Shown here one piece after another: positions 1 to 6,157 of a stretch of 6,192 nt of DNA (positions are counted from its first letter, which is position 1; each line of letters opens with the position of its first letter). The stretch lies in assembly GCA_002311455.1 (NCBI GenBank), contig DCAJ01000042.1:1-6192 (forward strand), given 5' to 3'. Under the pieces are notes generated by a model that ran no database searches, was not told where the DNA came from, and worked only from the letters and a program-made list of their open reading frames with translations. The DNA comes from Anaerolineales bacterium UBA1136. GTDB lineage: Bacteria > Chloroflexota > Anaerolineae > Anaerolineales > UBA11657. Made by a program: the position numbers and the translations under genes.

Positions 1-228
1 ACATCGAACCCGAAGCGAGCTTGGTGTCCGTCTCGGTATCAAACTTTTACCAAACAAAGCTCAACTGCGTGCTTGTATGTGCTATCAGTTAGCATCTTCA
101 CTCCAATACCTAAACGCTGTAGAAATTCCATCTTAAATCGTTGTTTTCATGAGCTATAGATAACAAACCGTTTACTTCATCGATGTATTGATCTAGATTG
201 TGATACAGTGTTTCTAGCTAGCTAAAAG
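1..228. other. Left-edge stretch without a supportable gene
   Basis: No start-to-stop reading frame of convincing length lies here. On the plus strand, frame 1 is open from the edge to about 162, but it has no start and its composition (Cys, Arg, Ser, Thr) looks like antisense reading. On the minus strand, a short piece reading ETLYHNLDQYIDEVNGLLSI (about 215-115) is followed in a neighbouring frame by a 30-residue ATG peptide beginning MEFLQRLGIGVKML. The two could be one small gene broken by a frameshift, but no start codon is visible for the first piece. I assign no function. Confidence 0.4.
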
Positions 229-915
229 CTATCGGTCGATGATAAGTTTCTCTGGCAATCCGCTCATATCCACTGTGGCTTTATATTCCAAGTGGCTGAG
301 ATAGTTGACCCTATCTTTAACCTTTGGTACTACATGTTCTCCATACCGCTTGCGTAGAGTGGATAATCTATTCTTAACTACATCTTTAGATGCATAGGCG
401 TACTTTTTCGCTAGTTCCCTCATGCTGTGACCGAAGACCCAATCATATATCAGTCTCTTGGTTTTAGCGTCTGCATCAATCTTGTCCCACGGCTTCTCCT
501 CATATTCGTATGGATGGAATATGCCTACCTTATGGTCTGCATCCACCTTCAGTTTTGCAGTTATTACAGCATCCCTAAGCACCATCATTAATTCCTCATT
601 TTCGTAGTGGGCTGGTACTATACCGTATGCAAGAGCTACACTATTTGCATTCACTGGGCGATATGTAAGAGTGCCTATATGGAATTCACTCCGAACCTCG
701 CCAATATATATTTTCCAGTGGTAAACACCAACAAATTGTTGTCGTTCAAATTCTATTATCTGATTCATTAGCAATCCGGCAGTTATAGATGAATCAATAG
801 ATTTATCATCTAGTTCTGCCCATCCCATCCTACTACTGGTATAGAATTCAGCAGCCGTACTCGGTACTAGTTGTTCAAGCTGAGCATCGCTTGGCACTTT
901 CGGTTTCTTAGCCAT
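229..915 (-). CDS. Hypothetical protein with a C-terminal helix-turn-helix-like segment
   Basis: This is a 228-residue protein that I do not recognise. The N-terminal third is polar (MAKKPKVPSDAQLEQLVPST). Residues about 60-135 look like mixed beta/alpha structure rich in aromatics. Residues about 152-193 carry a helix-turn-helix-like pattern (SMRELAKKYAYASKDVVKNR, then LSTLRKRYG) resembling the HTH of sigma region 4 or recombinase-type DNA-binding domains, so DNA binding is an inference. No signal peptide or membrane segment is visible, so it is probably cytoplasmic. I start it at ATG 915-913 (MAKKPKV) rather than the in-frame GTG at 930-928, because a -10-like TATAGT ends 6 nt before this ATG and overlaps the upstream extension. 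It follows the pentapeptide gene on the same strand, 28 nt downstream, in a cluster headed by an integrase. A regulatory role for the element is possible but unproven. Confidence 0.8.
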   Translation of the reverse strand: MAKKPKVPSDAQLEQLVPSTAAEFYTSSRMGWAELDDKSIDSSITAGLLMNQIIEFERQQFVGVYHWKIYIGEVRSEFHIGTLTYRPVNANSVALAYGIVPAHYENEELMMVLRDAVITAKLKVDADHKVGIFHPYEYEEKPWDKIDADAKTKRLIYDWVFGHSMRELAKKYAYASKDVVKNRLSTLRKRYGEHVVPKVKDRVNYLSHLEYKATVDMSGLPEKLIIDR

Positions 916-931
916 ATCTATACTATACACC
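910..931 (-). repeat. 22-bp promoter/start-codon repeat, copy 1
   Basis: This segment and 1142-1163 are direct repeats with 20 of 22 bases identical. On the minus strand the shared pattern is GGTGTATAGTA followed by ATATGGCT, so it spans the -10-like box, the 6-nt gap, the ATG and an Ala codon. Similarity stops upstream of the GGTG. Confidence 0.75.
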
Positions 932-952
932 CACTGCTGAGGGTCATTTCAA
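916..952 (-). promoter_or_regulatory. Candidate leaderless promoter of the HTH-like gene
   Basis: On the minus strand TATAGT (927-922) matches the -10 consensus at five of six positions and ends 6 nt before ATG 915. A transcript starting 6-7 nt downstream would begin at or next to the start codon. TTGAAA (952-947) lies 19 bp upstream and overlaps the last codons and stop of the pentapeptide gene. There is no Shine-Dalgarno sequence at a usual distance; the nearest purine-rich stretch (GTGGGTG) is 12 or more nt away. The core is shared nearly base for base with the element before the pentapeptide gene. The spacer is longer than the usual 17 bp, which lowers confidence in the -35 box. Confidence 0.5.
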
Positions 953-1147
953 CAATTCCATATCGCGTGCTTCTGGGTCAAAGCCTTCGGGAAACCTTGT
1001 GGTAGGGTCGTACTTAGCCCTACTAAGGTCAGCCCCTTTTAGGTTAGTCTCACGCAGGTAAGCGTTACTTAGGTCAAGACCTTCTAGGTCTGAGTTTTCT
1101 AGCTTGTGGGCTATTTCCAGTACTTCCTCTCGTGTGAAGTCAGCCAT
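944..1147 (-). CDS. Small pentapeptide-repeat protein
   Basis: This is a 67-residue protein. Residues 1-17 (MADFTREEVLEIAHKLE) form a probable helix. They are followed by consecutive pentapeptides of the A(D/N)Lxx type (SDLEG, LDLSN, AYLRE, TNLKG, ADLSR) over about residues 18-43. It ends with the AKYDP..T.FPEGFDPEA motif that commonly closes pentapeptide-repeat proteins, so it looks complete although it has only about five repeats. Such repeats fold as a right-handed quadrilateral beta-helix, which with so few repeats would give about one turn; the molecular role is unknown. I start at ATG 1147-1145. An in-frame TTG at 1183 would add 12 residues but lies upstream of the candidate -10 box and inside the integrase 3' end. 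It begins 7 nt after the integrase stop and appears to have its own promoter. Confidence 0.8.
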   Translation of the reverse strand: MADFTREEVLEIAHKLENSDLEGLDLSNAYLRETNLKGADLSRAKYDPTTRFPEGFDPEARDMELLK

Positions 1148-1163
1148 ATATGTACTATACACC
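1142..1163 (-). repeat. 22-bp promoter/start-codon repeat, copy 2
   Basis: Second copy of the element at 910-931, same orientation, with two mismatches, both in the 6-nt gap between the -10-like hexamer and the ATG. It covers the last codon region of the integrase and the first codons of the pentapeptide gene. Confidence 0.75.
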
Positions 1164-1183
1164 TGTACCCAGCAAATCGGCAA
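1148..1183 (-). promoter_or_regulatory. Candidate leaderless promoter of the pentapeptide gene
   Basis: TATAGT (1159-1154, minus strand) lies 6 nt before ATG 1147, exactly as in the neighbouring gene. TTGCCG (1183-1178) is 18 bp upstream and matches the -35 consensus at three of six positions. The integrase stop codon TAG (1157-1155) is part of the -10 hexamer. No Shine-Dalgarno sequence is seen at a normal distance from the ATG. The repeated geometry at two genes is the main support. Confidence 0.5.
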
Positions 1184-2037
1184 GCATGCTTTGTTCTAGC
1201 TGATCCTGTGAGCAATGCAGGTACATTTCAGTAACAGTCACTGTCGAATGCCCTAAGAGCTTGCCTACAGTGTAGATACCACCTATTGTTTCAGTATCAA
1301 ACAGCATCCTAGTAGCAAAACCATTCCGCATGCAGTGGGGGGTGCTGTTTTTCAGGTGCTATGCCTGCTTCTATAGCTAACTTTTTGAACCTAGCCTGTA
1401 TAGCCCGAGTTGAAATAGTACGCTGACCATCTAACGTTAAGAATAGTGAGCCTTCAGTGCGATCTGCTACATATGTAGCGATAGTTGCATAAGCCTCACT
1501 ACTAATAGGAAGGGTACGAGCCTTGTTGCCTTTGCCACGTACCATTAGAGCATGTAAACCATTGCCATTGGGTGGGGCGATATCGTTGATTTCTAGGTTA
1601 GTAATTCCACCTATACGCAATTCGTAGGCAAGACACCAGAGTAAAGCTATATCCCGGGACAATTCTGCAGCATCTAACAAAACGCCTGTGTTTCATCTAG
1701 CGTTATGAACACTGGCGCTCGATTGCTAGCGGCTTTTGGTAGCCTTAATCCTGCGGCTGGATTCTTAGCGATGATACCTGTATCCAGTGCCCATGCAAAG
1801 AACAATTTGATCACCGCCAGATACCTATGCTGGGATGATGCGGCTAGATGTTGGATAGATTGCCTGTATGCCAGCAGATCAGCAGTGCTAACAGCTTCCA
1901 TATCGTGTATATTATGGCTATCAGCCATCCAATCTGCAAAGTTACGCAGTTGGTAGTTGGTACTTGTAACAACGCTCTGTATTAGGTGATACCTGATTAG
2001 TAGGGAATAACTGGCCTGTAGTAGGGAGATTACTCAT
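1155..2037 (-). pseudogene. Tyrosine recombinase (site-specific integrase), frameshifted
   Basis: Joining three frames restores a 291-residue integrase of normal family length. The start ATG 2037-2035 (MSNLPTTGQLF) is preceded by AAAGGTAGGTG. An N-terminal SAM-like core-binding domain covers about residues 18-98 (ERCYKYQLRNFADW, then QHRYLAVIKLFFAWALDTG). The catalytic domain covers about 105-291. It shows box I Arg139 in AYELRIGGITNLE, a beta-hairpin Lys in VRGKGNKAR (about 167), His232/Arg235 in HCMRNGFAT, His261 in LLGH and the nucleophile Tyr270 in TEMYLH. The frames are broken by a 7-bp tandem duplication (1948-1961), a T-run length change (1679-1682) and a C-run length change (1337-1342). 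As written, the longest products lack either the catalytic Tyr or the N-terminal domain. It would cut and rejoin DNA at an attachment site for an element that may include the two downstream genes. The two homopolymer lesions could be sequencing errors; the duplication is less likely to be one. Confidence 0.9.
1948..1961 (-). repeat. 7-bp tandem duplication breaking the integrase frame
   Basis: The plus strand reads AGTTGGT twice in immediate succession (ACCAACT on the coding strand). With both copies the reading ends YKYQLPTA-stop. With one copy removed it continues YKYQLRNFADWMADSHN into the next frame, which fits an integrase core-binding domain. Seven bases shift the frame by one. Confidence 0.85.
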
Positions 2038-2272
2038 GATAACACCTACCTTTGATTTACTTCGGTTACGGTATGGAGCACGTCCACCAAATGGGGTGCG
2101 TAATGGATAGGTTAACCATCTAGTGAATATTATGCTTGGACGTGGTATATTTGTGTCCGATGATGTGTGCAATGTTTTTCTTATGATTATCGAGTACATG
2201 ATTTTGGCGTTTCTATCTGATCAAATTAAGATAATATTATGAGGTAGGGATTTGTGAATATAATATTGGCAC

Positions 2273-2301
2273 TTGAAAACTCAAATATTATGCAGTAAAA
2301 T
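2273..2301 (+). promoter_or_regulatory. Sigma-70-type promoter of the ABC operon
   Basis: TTGAAA (2273-2278) and TAAAAT (2296-2301) each match the consensus at five of six positions and are separated by exactly 17 bp. The predicted transcript start near 2308 would leave a leader of about 29 nt containing the Shine-Dalgarno sequence GAGG. An AATATTA motif (2284-2290) lies in the spacer. Confidence 0.6.
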
Positions 2302-2322
2302 GGCCCGTTGTCAATAATTAAT

Positions 2323-2326
2323 GAGG
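2323..2326 (+). promoter_or_regulatory. Ribosome binding site supporting the TTG start
   Basis: GAGG lies 10 nt before TTG 2337-2339. The ATG at 2321 is in another frame and closes after nine codons, so the TTG is the best start for the ATPase; it places MISVEGLTKSYG at the N-terminus, as expected for this family. Confidence 0.55.
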
Positions 2327-2336
2327 TTATATAACA

Positions 2337-3257
2337 TTGATATCTGTTGAAGGCTTGACCAAAAGTTACGGTGAAATACGCGCGCTCCAAGGAGTGAAGT
2401 TTCAAGTCGAGCGGGGTGAGATTGTTGGTTTACTTGGTCCTAACGGTGCAGGTAAATCAACTGCTATCAAATGTCTTACTGGATATCTTCATCCTGATGA
2501 AGGATCTGTGCATGTTGATGGAATAAATGTGCTTGAGTCCCCGATTGAAGCACAGTCCTGTATAGGATATTTGCCAGAAAATACTCCACTCTATCCAGAA
2601 ATGTCAGTACAAGCATATTTGCAAATGATTGCAGAACTGCGAGGTGTTCCAGAGAATATGTATGTTGAGAGACTTTCAGATGCTATTGTAGCAACTGGTC
2701 TCGTCGATCGTTTGACTCAGCCTATTGGCCAACTTAGCAAAGGATTGCGACAACGAGTAGGCTTAGCACAGGCAATCTTGCATAAACCACGATTGCTAAT
2801 ATTGGATGAACCTACAATAGGTCTAGATCCTACTCAGATGGTCGAGATTCGTAATCTTATCAAGAGTCTGGCTGGGTCGAGTACTATTCTATTTTCATCT
2901 CATATTTTATCTGAGGTCGAAGCTGTTTGTGACCGAGTGATTATCCTTGTAAATGGTGAGATAAGAGCTGATGCTCGATTAGATGATATTGCTCAGACTT
3001 CAGATGCTACTTTAATTGTTGACAAGCAGGATCCTAATATAGAGAATTTACTTAGTGAACTTGATGGAGTACAACAAGTAAATTGTGTTTCTACTAATGA
3101 TGGAAACTATTCTTATCAAATTGTTGGAGAGGCTGGGGTCGACTTGTGTCCGAGTGTATATGATCTTGCTCGTAAGGAAGAATGGCCTCTAAGGGAATTG
3201 CGAAAGGATGTACGCACTCTTGAAACTGTATTTAATGAACTGGTGGCAATCACTTAA
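2337..3257 (+). CDS. ABC transporter ATP-binding protein, GldA type
   Basis: This 306-residue cytoplasmic ATPase would hydrolyse ATP to drive the permease encoded next. All nucleotide-binding motifs are present: Walker A GPNGAGKST (34-42), the signature LSKGLRQRV (133-141), Walker B LLILDEPT (153-160), D-loop GLDP (162-165) and the switch His in SSH (187-189). The Q-loop region reads IGYLPENTPLYPEMS (77-90), with Glu where many ABC ATPases have Gln; the YLPE form is typical of GldA-like and related drug/ABC-2 ATPases, so it is not a defect. Residues about 220-306 form the accessory C-terminal domain ending in the usual RTLETVFNELV. Length is normal. It starts with TTG after a GAGG site and is first in its operon, 19 nt before the likely ATG of the permease fusion. 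Transported substrate cannot be told. GldA in Bacteroidetes serves gliding motility, but homologous operons are widespread in non-gliding bacteria. Confidence 0.96.
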   Translation: MISVEGLTKSYGEIRALQGVKFQVERGEIVGLLGPNGAGKSTAIKCLTGYLHPDEGSVHVDGINVLESPIEAQSCIGYLPENTPLYPEMSVQAYLQMIAELRGVPENMYVERLSDAIVATGLVDRLTQPIGQLSKGLRQRVGLAQAILHKPRLLILDEPTIGLDPTQMVEIRNLIKSLAGSSTILFSSHILSEVEAVCDRVIILVNGEIRADARLDDIAQTSDATLIVDKQDPNIENLLSELDGVQQVNCVSTNDGNYSYQIVGEAGVDLCPSVYDLARKEEWPLRELRKDVRTLETVFNELVAIT

Positions 3258-3276
3258 TAGGTGATTGAAATTCTGC

Positions 3277-6153
3277 ATGAAGCAAATTTTGACTATTACT
3301 CGTAAAGAATTAAGTGGATATTTTGGTTCACCTATGGCGTTAATATTTGTAGGTGTATTTCTTACAGCTACATTATTCACCTTCTTCTGGGTAGACACGT
3401 TTTTTTCTCGTGGCATCGCTGATGTTCGTCCATTATTCAATTGGATGCCTTTGTTGATGATTTTCTTGGTTGCAACCTTGACAATGCGTCAGTGGAGCGA
3501 GGAACAAAAATCTGGGACGATGGAAATACTGTTGACATTGCCTGTAAACTCATTAAATTTAGTGGCCGGAAAATTCATTGGTGTCATGGCTTTAGTTTGC
3601 GTGGCTCTTGGTTTAACTTTTTTCTTGCCAATTACAGTGTGGTTATTGGGGGATTTAGATTGGGGTCCAGTAATCGGAGGGTATTTAGCTGCTGTGCTTC
3701 TTACGTCAGCATATGCGGCGATTGGATTATATGTATCTGCTCGTACTGATAATCAGTTGGTTGCATTAATAATGACGGTGATTGTGGGTAGTGTATTTTA
3801 TATCATAGGATCTCGTGGTCTCACAGATTTCTTTGGCGGCAATATTTCTGACATATTGAGAGCTTTGGGATCTGGTGCTAGATTCGAGAGTATTGAGCGA
3901 GGTGTTATAGATTTACGTGATTTAGCATATTATCTGTCACTTACTGGAATATTTATTGCATTGAATGTCCTGGAACTAGAAAGGGGTAGATGGAGTACAG
4001 GGGATAACACTTTATTGATTAGAGTCAGACATAGTCTTATAGTTACAATGGTCGTTGTGAACTTGGTTCTGTTGAACGTTTGGCTATATCCTTTGCGAGG
4101 AATACGCGTTGATCTTACCGAAGGCAATGAGTATAGTTTGTCAGATGCTACTCGTGACATATTGTCCGCTGCTAGGGAACCATTATTAATTCGCGGTTAT
4201 TTTAGTGAGAAAACACATCCGATGCTTGCACCCCTAGTTCCGCGAATACGCGACATGCTTCGGGAGTATGAAGTCGCTTCTGATGGCAATGTGATTGTGG
4301 AAATTGTAGATCCTATGCAAGATCCTGACAAAGAAGCCGAGGCTAACCAGACTTATGGCATTCGGCCTACTCCTTTACAGGCTGCGGATCGGTATGGAGC
4401 ATCGGTTGTTAACGCTTATTTCGATATATTGATCAGATATGGCGATCAGCATATGGTGCTTAATTTTCAAGAGTTAATCGAGGTTGAGGGTAATCGTGCT
4501 GGGCAAGTCGATGTAAGATTTAGGAACTTGGAATATGATTTGACACGGTCTATAAAGAAAGTTATTTATGGATTTCAAAGTGTAGAATCGCTACTCGCTA
4601 GTCTAGATGAGTCAGCAAGATTGACACTTTATGTTACGCCTAACACATTGCCTGACGGACTTAGTGGGGCAATAGATGCTGTACGCACGGTGGCTGGCGA
4701 TCTTGAGTCTATCTCTCCAGGTAAATTTGAGTTCGAACTAGTAGATGTAGAATCCAATAAAGACCCACAATATCGCCAGAAATTGTATGATCAATATGGT
4801 CTGCAAGGTATACCAGTGTCATTTTTCTCACCTGATGTGTATTACTTATATATGATAGTTCAGGTGGGAGATGAAGCAGAGTTACTATACCCTAGTGGTG
4901 ACTTCAGCGAGGCTAGTGTGCGGACAGCACTAGAGGCATCTTTGAAGCGTTCCAGCACTGGTTTCCTGAAAGTTATTGGTATATGGACTCCTCCAGACGT
5001 CACTCAGCAGGCGGGTTTTGGGCAGCAGATGCCCTCCTTGAAGCAATACAACATGGTTTCTCAAGTGCTTAGTGAAAACTACACAGTCAGAAATCTGGGA
5101 CTTACAGAAGGTTTTGTTCCTGCGGACATTGATCTGCTCGTAATAATAGCTCCTCAGGATATGAGTGATGTAGAGATCTACGCTGTAGACCAGTATTTTA
5201 TGAGAGGAGGTCCTGTGGTAATATCCGCCGGTAATTTCGTTATGCTGCCTGATCCATACACTGGTGGGCTTGGACTAAAAGCAGTTAACAATGGTCTAAA
5301 TGATATGCTTGCAAGTTATGGAGTCAATATATCTAAAACATTGATTTTGGATCCACAGAATGAGGCATTCCCCGTGCCTGTTATGAGGGAAATAGCTGGT
5401 GTACAAATACGTGAGATTCAGGCGATTGATTATCCATTTTTTGTTGATGTCAGATCGGATGGAATGAATGGAGAAAGTCCAATTCTGTCGAGCTTGCCTG
5501 CTTTGACGCTAAATTGGGCATCACCTATAGATGTAGGAGAGTTATCTGATACCAAACATGATGTGACAGTTTTATTGCAATCTAGCTTAGAATCATGGAC
5601 ATCAAGTGACACTAACATACAACCTAATAAGGATGAATATCCGGAGTTCGGTTTTCCCATAGGAGCTGATCGCAAACAGCATACTATAGCTGTATCTGTT
5701 GTGGGTGAATTTACTAGTTATTACGCGGACAAGCAGTCACCCTTGGAGAAAATTGATGACAATACTGGTGAGGTTATCAATCCTGACGCAGTAGGTGTTT
5801 TGGAGTCATCGGCGCCAGATTCCAGGCTTGTGGTTATTTCCAGTGCAGAATTCTTAAATGATACTGTGCTTGAACTATCTGCCAGTCTGTCGGGAGAAAG
5901 GTACTTGAATAGTCTCCAGTTTGCTCAGAACGTTGCTGATTGGTCCGTTGAAGATCAAGATTTGCTTAGTATAAGATCTGGTGGCATGAGTGCTAGGCCA
6001 TTGGCTCCCTTATCAGAGCGGCAGCAGGTTATTTGGGAAACCACTAACTATGTTATGGCTTTCCTGGGTTTACTGTGGTTGAGTATAGCTTGGCGTGCTC
6101 GTCAAAAGAAAGAGGTTCCCATGCAATTACTTGACCTTAGAGACAAAGGGTAA
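3277..6153 (+). CDS. ABC-2 permease (GldF-like) fused to GldG-type exported domain
   Basis: A 958-residue membrane protein. The N-terminal 240 residues are an ABC-2/GldF-type permease: MKQILTITRKELSGYFGSP at the membrane entry, about six membrane segments (near 17-40, 56-70, 100-125, 135-155, 160-180, 218-236) and the family motif RQWSEEQKSGTMEILLTLP (71-89). A seventh segment (about 254-274) opens the GldG-like part, followed by a large extracytoplasmic region with DLTEGNEYSLSDATRDIL, VIVEIVDP, RNLEYDLTRSI and, near its end, NVADWSVEDQDLLSIRS. A last membrane segment lies at about 925-940, with a short basic cytoplasmic tail. GldF and GldG are separate proteins in Flavobacterium; single-chain versions near 960 residues occur in other bacteria. 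I prefer ATG 3277 to the in-frame TTG 3265, since it gives the usual permease N-terminus and the purine-rich GGTG at 3260 is too close to the TTG. It should form a transporter with the upstream ATPase. Substrate is unknown. Confidence 0.93.
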   Translation: MKQILTITRKELSGYFGSPMALIFVGVFLTATLFTFFWVDTFFSRGIADVRPLFNWMPLLMIFLVATLTMRQWSEEQKSGTMEILLTLPVNSLNLVAGKFIGVMALVCVALGLTFFLPITVWLLGDLDWGPVIGGYLAAVLLTSAYAAIGLYVSARTDNQLVALIMTVIVGSVFYIIGSRGLTDFFGGNISDILRALGSGARFESIERGVIDLRDLAYYLSLTGIFIALNVLELERGRWSTGDNTLLIRVRHSLIVTMVVVNLVLLNVWLYPLRGIRVDLTEGNEYSLSDATRDILSAAREPLLIRGYFSEKTHPMLAPLVPRIRDMLREYEVASDGNVIVEIVDPMQDPDKEAEANQTYGIRPTPLQAADRYGASVVNAYFDILIRYGDQHMVLNFQELIEVEGNRAGQVDVRFRNLEYDLTRSIKKVIYGFQSVESLLASLDESARLTLYVTPNTLPDGLSGAIDAVRTVAGDLESISPGKFEFELVDVESNKDPQYRQKLYDQYGLQGIPVSFFSPDVYYLYMIVQVGDEAELLYPSGDFSEASVRTALEASLKRSSTGFLKVIGIWTPPDVTQQAGFGQQMPSLKQYNMVSQVLSENYTVRNLGLTEGFVPADIDLLVIIAPQDMSDVEIYAVDQYFMRGGPVVISAGNFVMLPDPYTGGLGLKAVNNGLNDMLASYGVNISKTLILDPQNEAFPVPVMREIAGVQIREIQAIDYPFFVDVRSDGMNGESPILSSLPALTLNWASPIDVGELSDTKHDVTVLLQSSLESWTSSDTNIQPNKDEYPEFGFPIGADRKQHTIAVSVVGEFTSYYADKQSPLEKIDDNTGEVINPDAVGVLESSAPDSRLVVISSAEFLNDTVLELSASLSGERYLNSLQFAQNVADWSVEDQDLLSIRSGGMSARPLAPLSERQQVIWETTNYVMAFLGLLWLSIAWRARQKKEVPMQLLDLRDKG

Positions 6154-6157
6154 TATT

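Larger units (their letters stand above)
2038..2336. other. Divergent intergenic region between integrase and ABC operon
   Basis: This interval separates the minus-strand integrase start from the plus-strand ABC ATPase. The integrase side (2038 to about 2200) stays open upstream of MSN, but the reading (RTPFGGRAPYRNRSK type) is not recognisable as part of a recombinase and I treat it as noncoding. It contains the palindrome GGTTAACC (2110-2117). I see no convincing promoter for the integrase; TTGCAC, 17 bp, TATACC on the minus strand is weak. The ABC side is very AT-rich and holds the operon promoter and several AATATTA-type motifs. No tRNA or clear attachment site is visible. Confidence 0.5.

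Noticed and set aside
1..30. tRNA T-arm-like GGGTTCGATG on the minus strand at the left edge
   Set aside because: The base after the seven-base loop is T rather than the expected C, and no acceptor, D or anticodon arm is found in the adjoining sequence.
1..162. Plus-strand open frame from the left edge
   Set aside because: It has no start, and its composition is typical of antisense reading.
219..231. Hairpin TAGCT-TTT-AGCTA at the stop of the HTH-like gene
   Set aside because: The stem has only five weak pairs and no T-run follows it, so it is not a credible intrinsic terminator.
1705..1956. 83-codon plus-strand frame inside the integrase region
   Set aside because: It is antisense to the recognisable recombinase domains and has no family features.
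2110..2117. GGTTAACC palindrome as an attachment site or operator
   Set aside because: It is a single 8-bp palindrome with no second copy found in the window, so it is not distinguishable from chance.
2038..2199. In-frame upstream extension of the integrase
   Set aside because: The extra 54 residues do not resemble a recombinase N-terminus, and a ribosome-binding-like AGGTAGGTG sits before the ATG at 2037.
2183..2242. Plus-strand 19-residue hydrophobic peptide (MIIEYMILAFLSDQIKIIL)
   Set aside because: There is no ribosome binding site or recognisable family, and the region is AT-rich, where such frames arise by chance.
3189..5675. Several 76-102 codon frames overlapping the ABC genes (3189-3440, 3441-3749, 3930-4160, 5430-5675)
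   Set aside because: All lie within the well-supported ATPase and permease reading frames and show no domain of their own.
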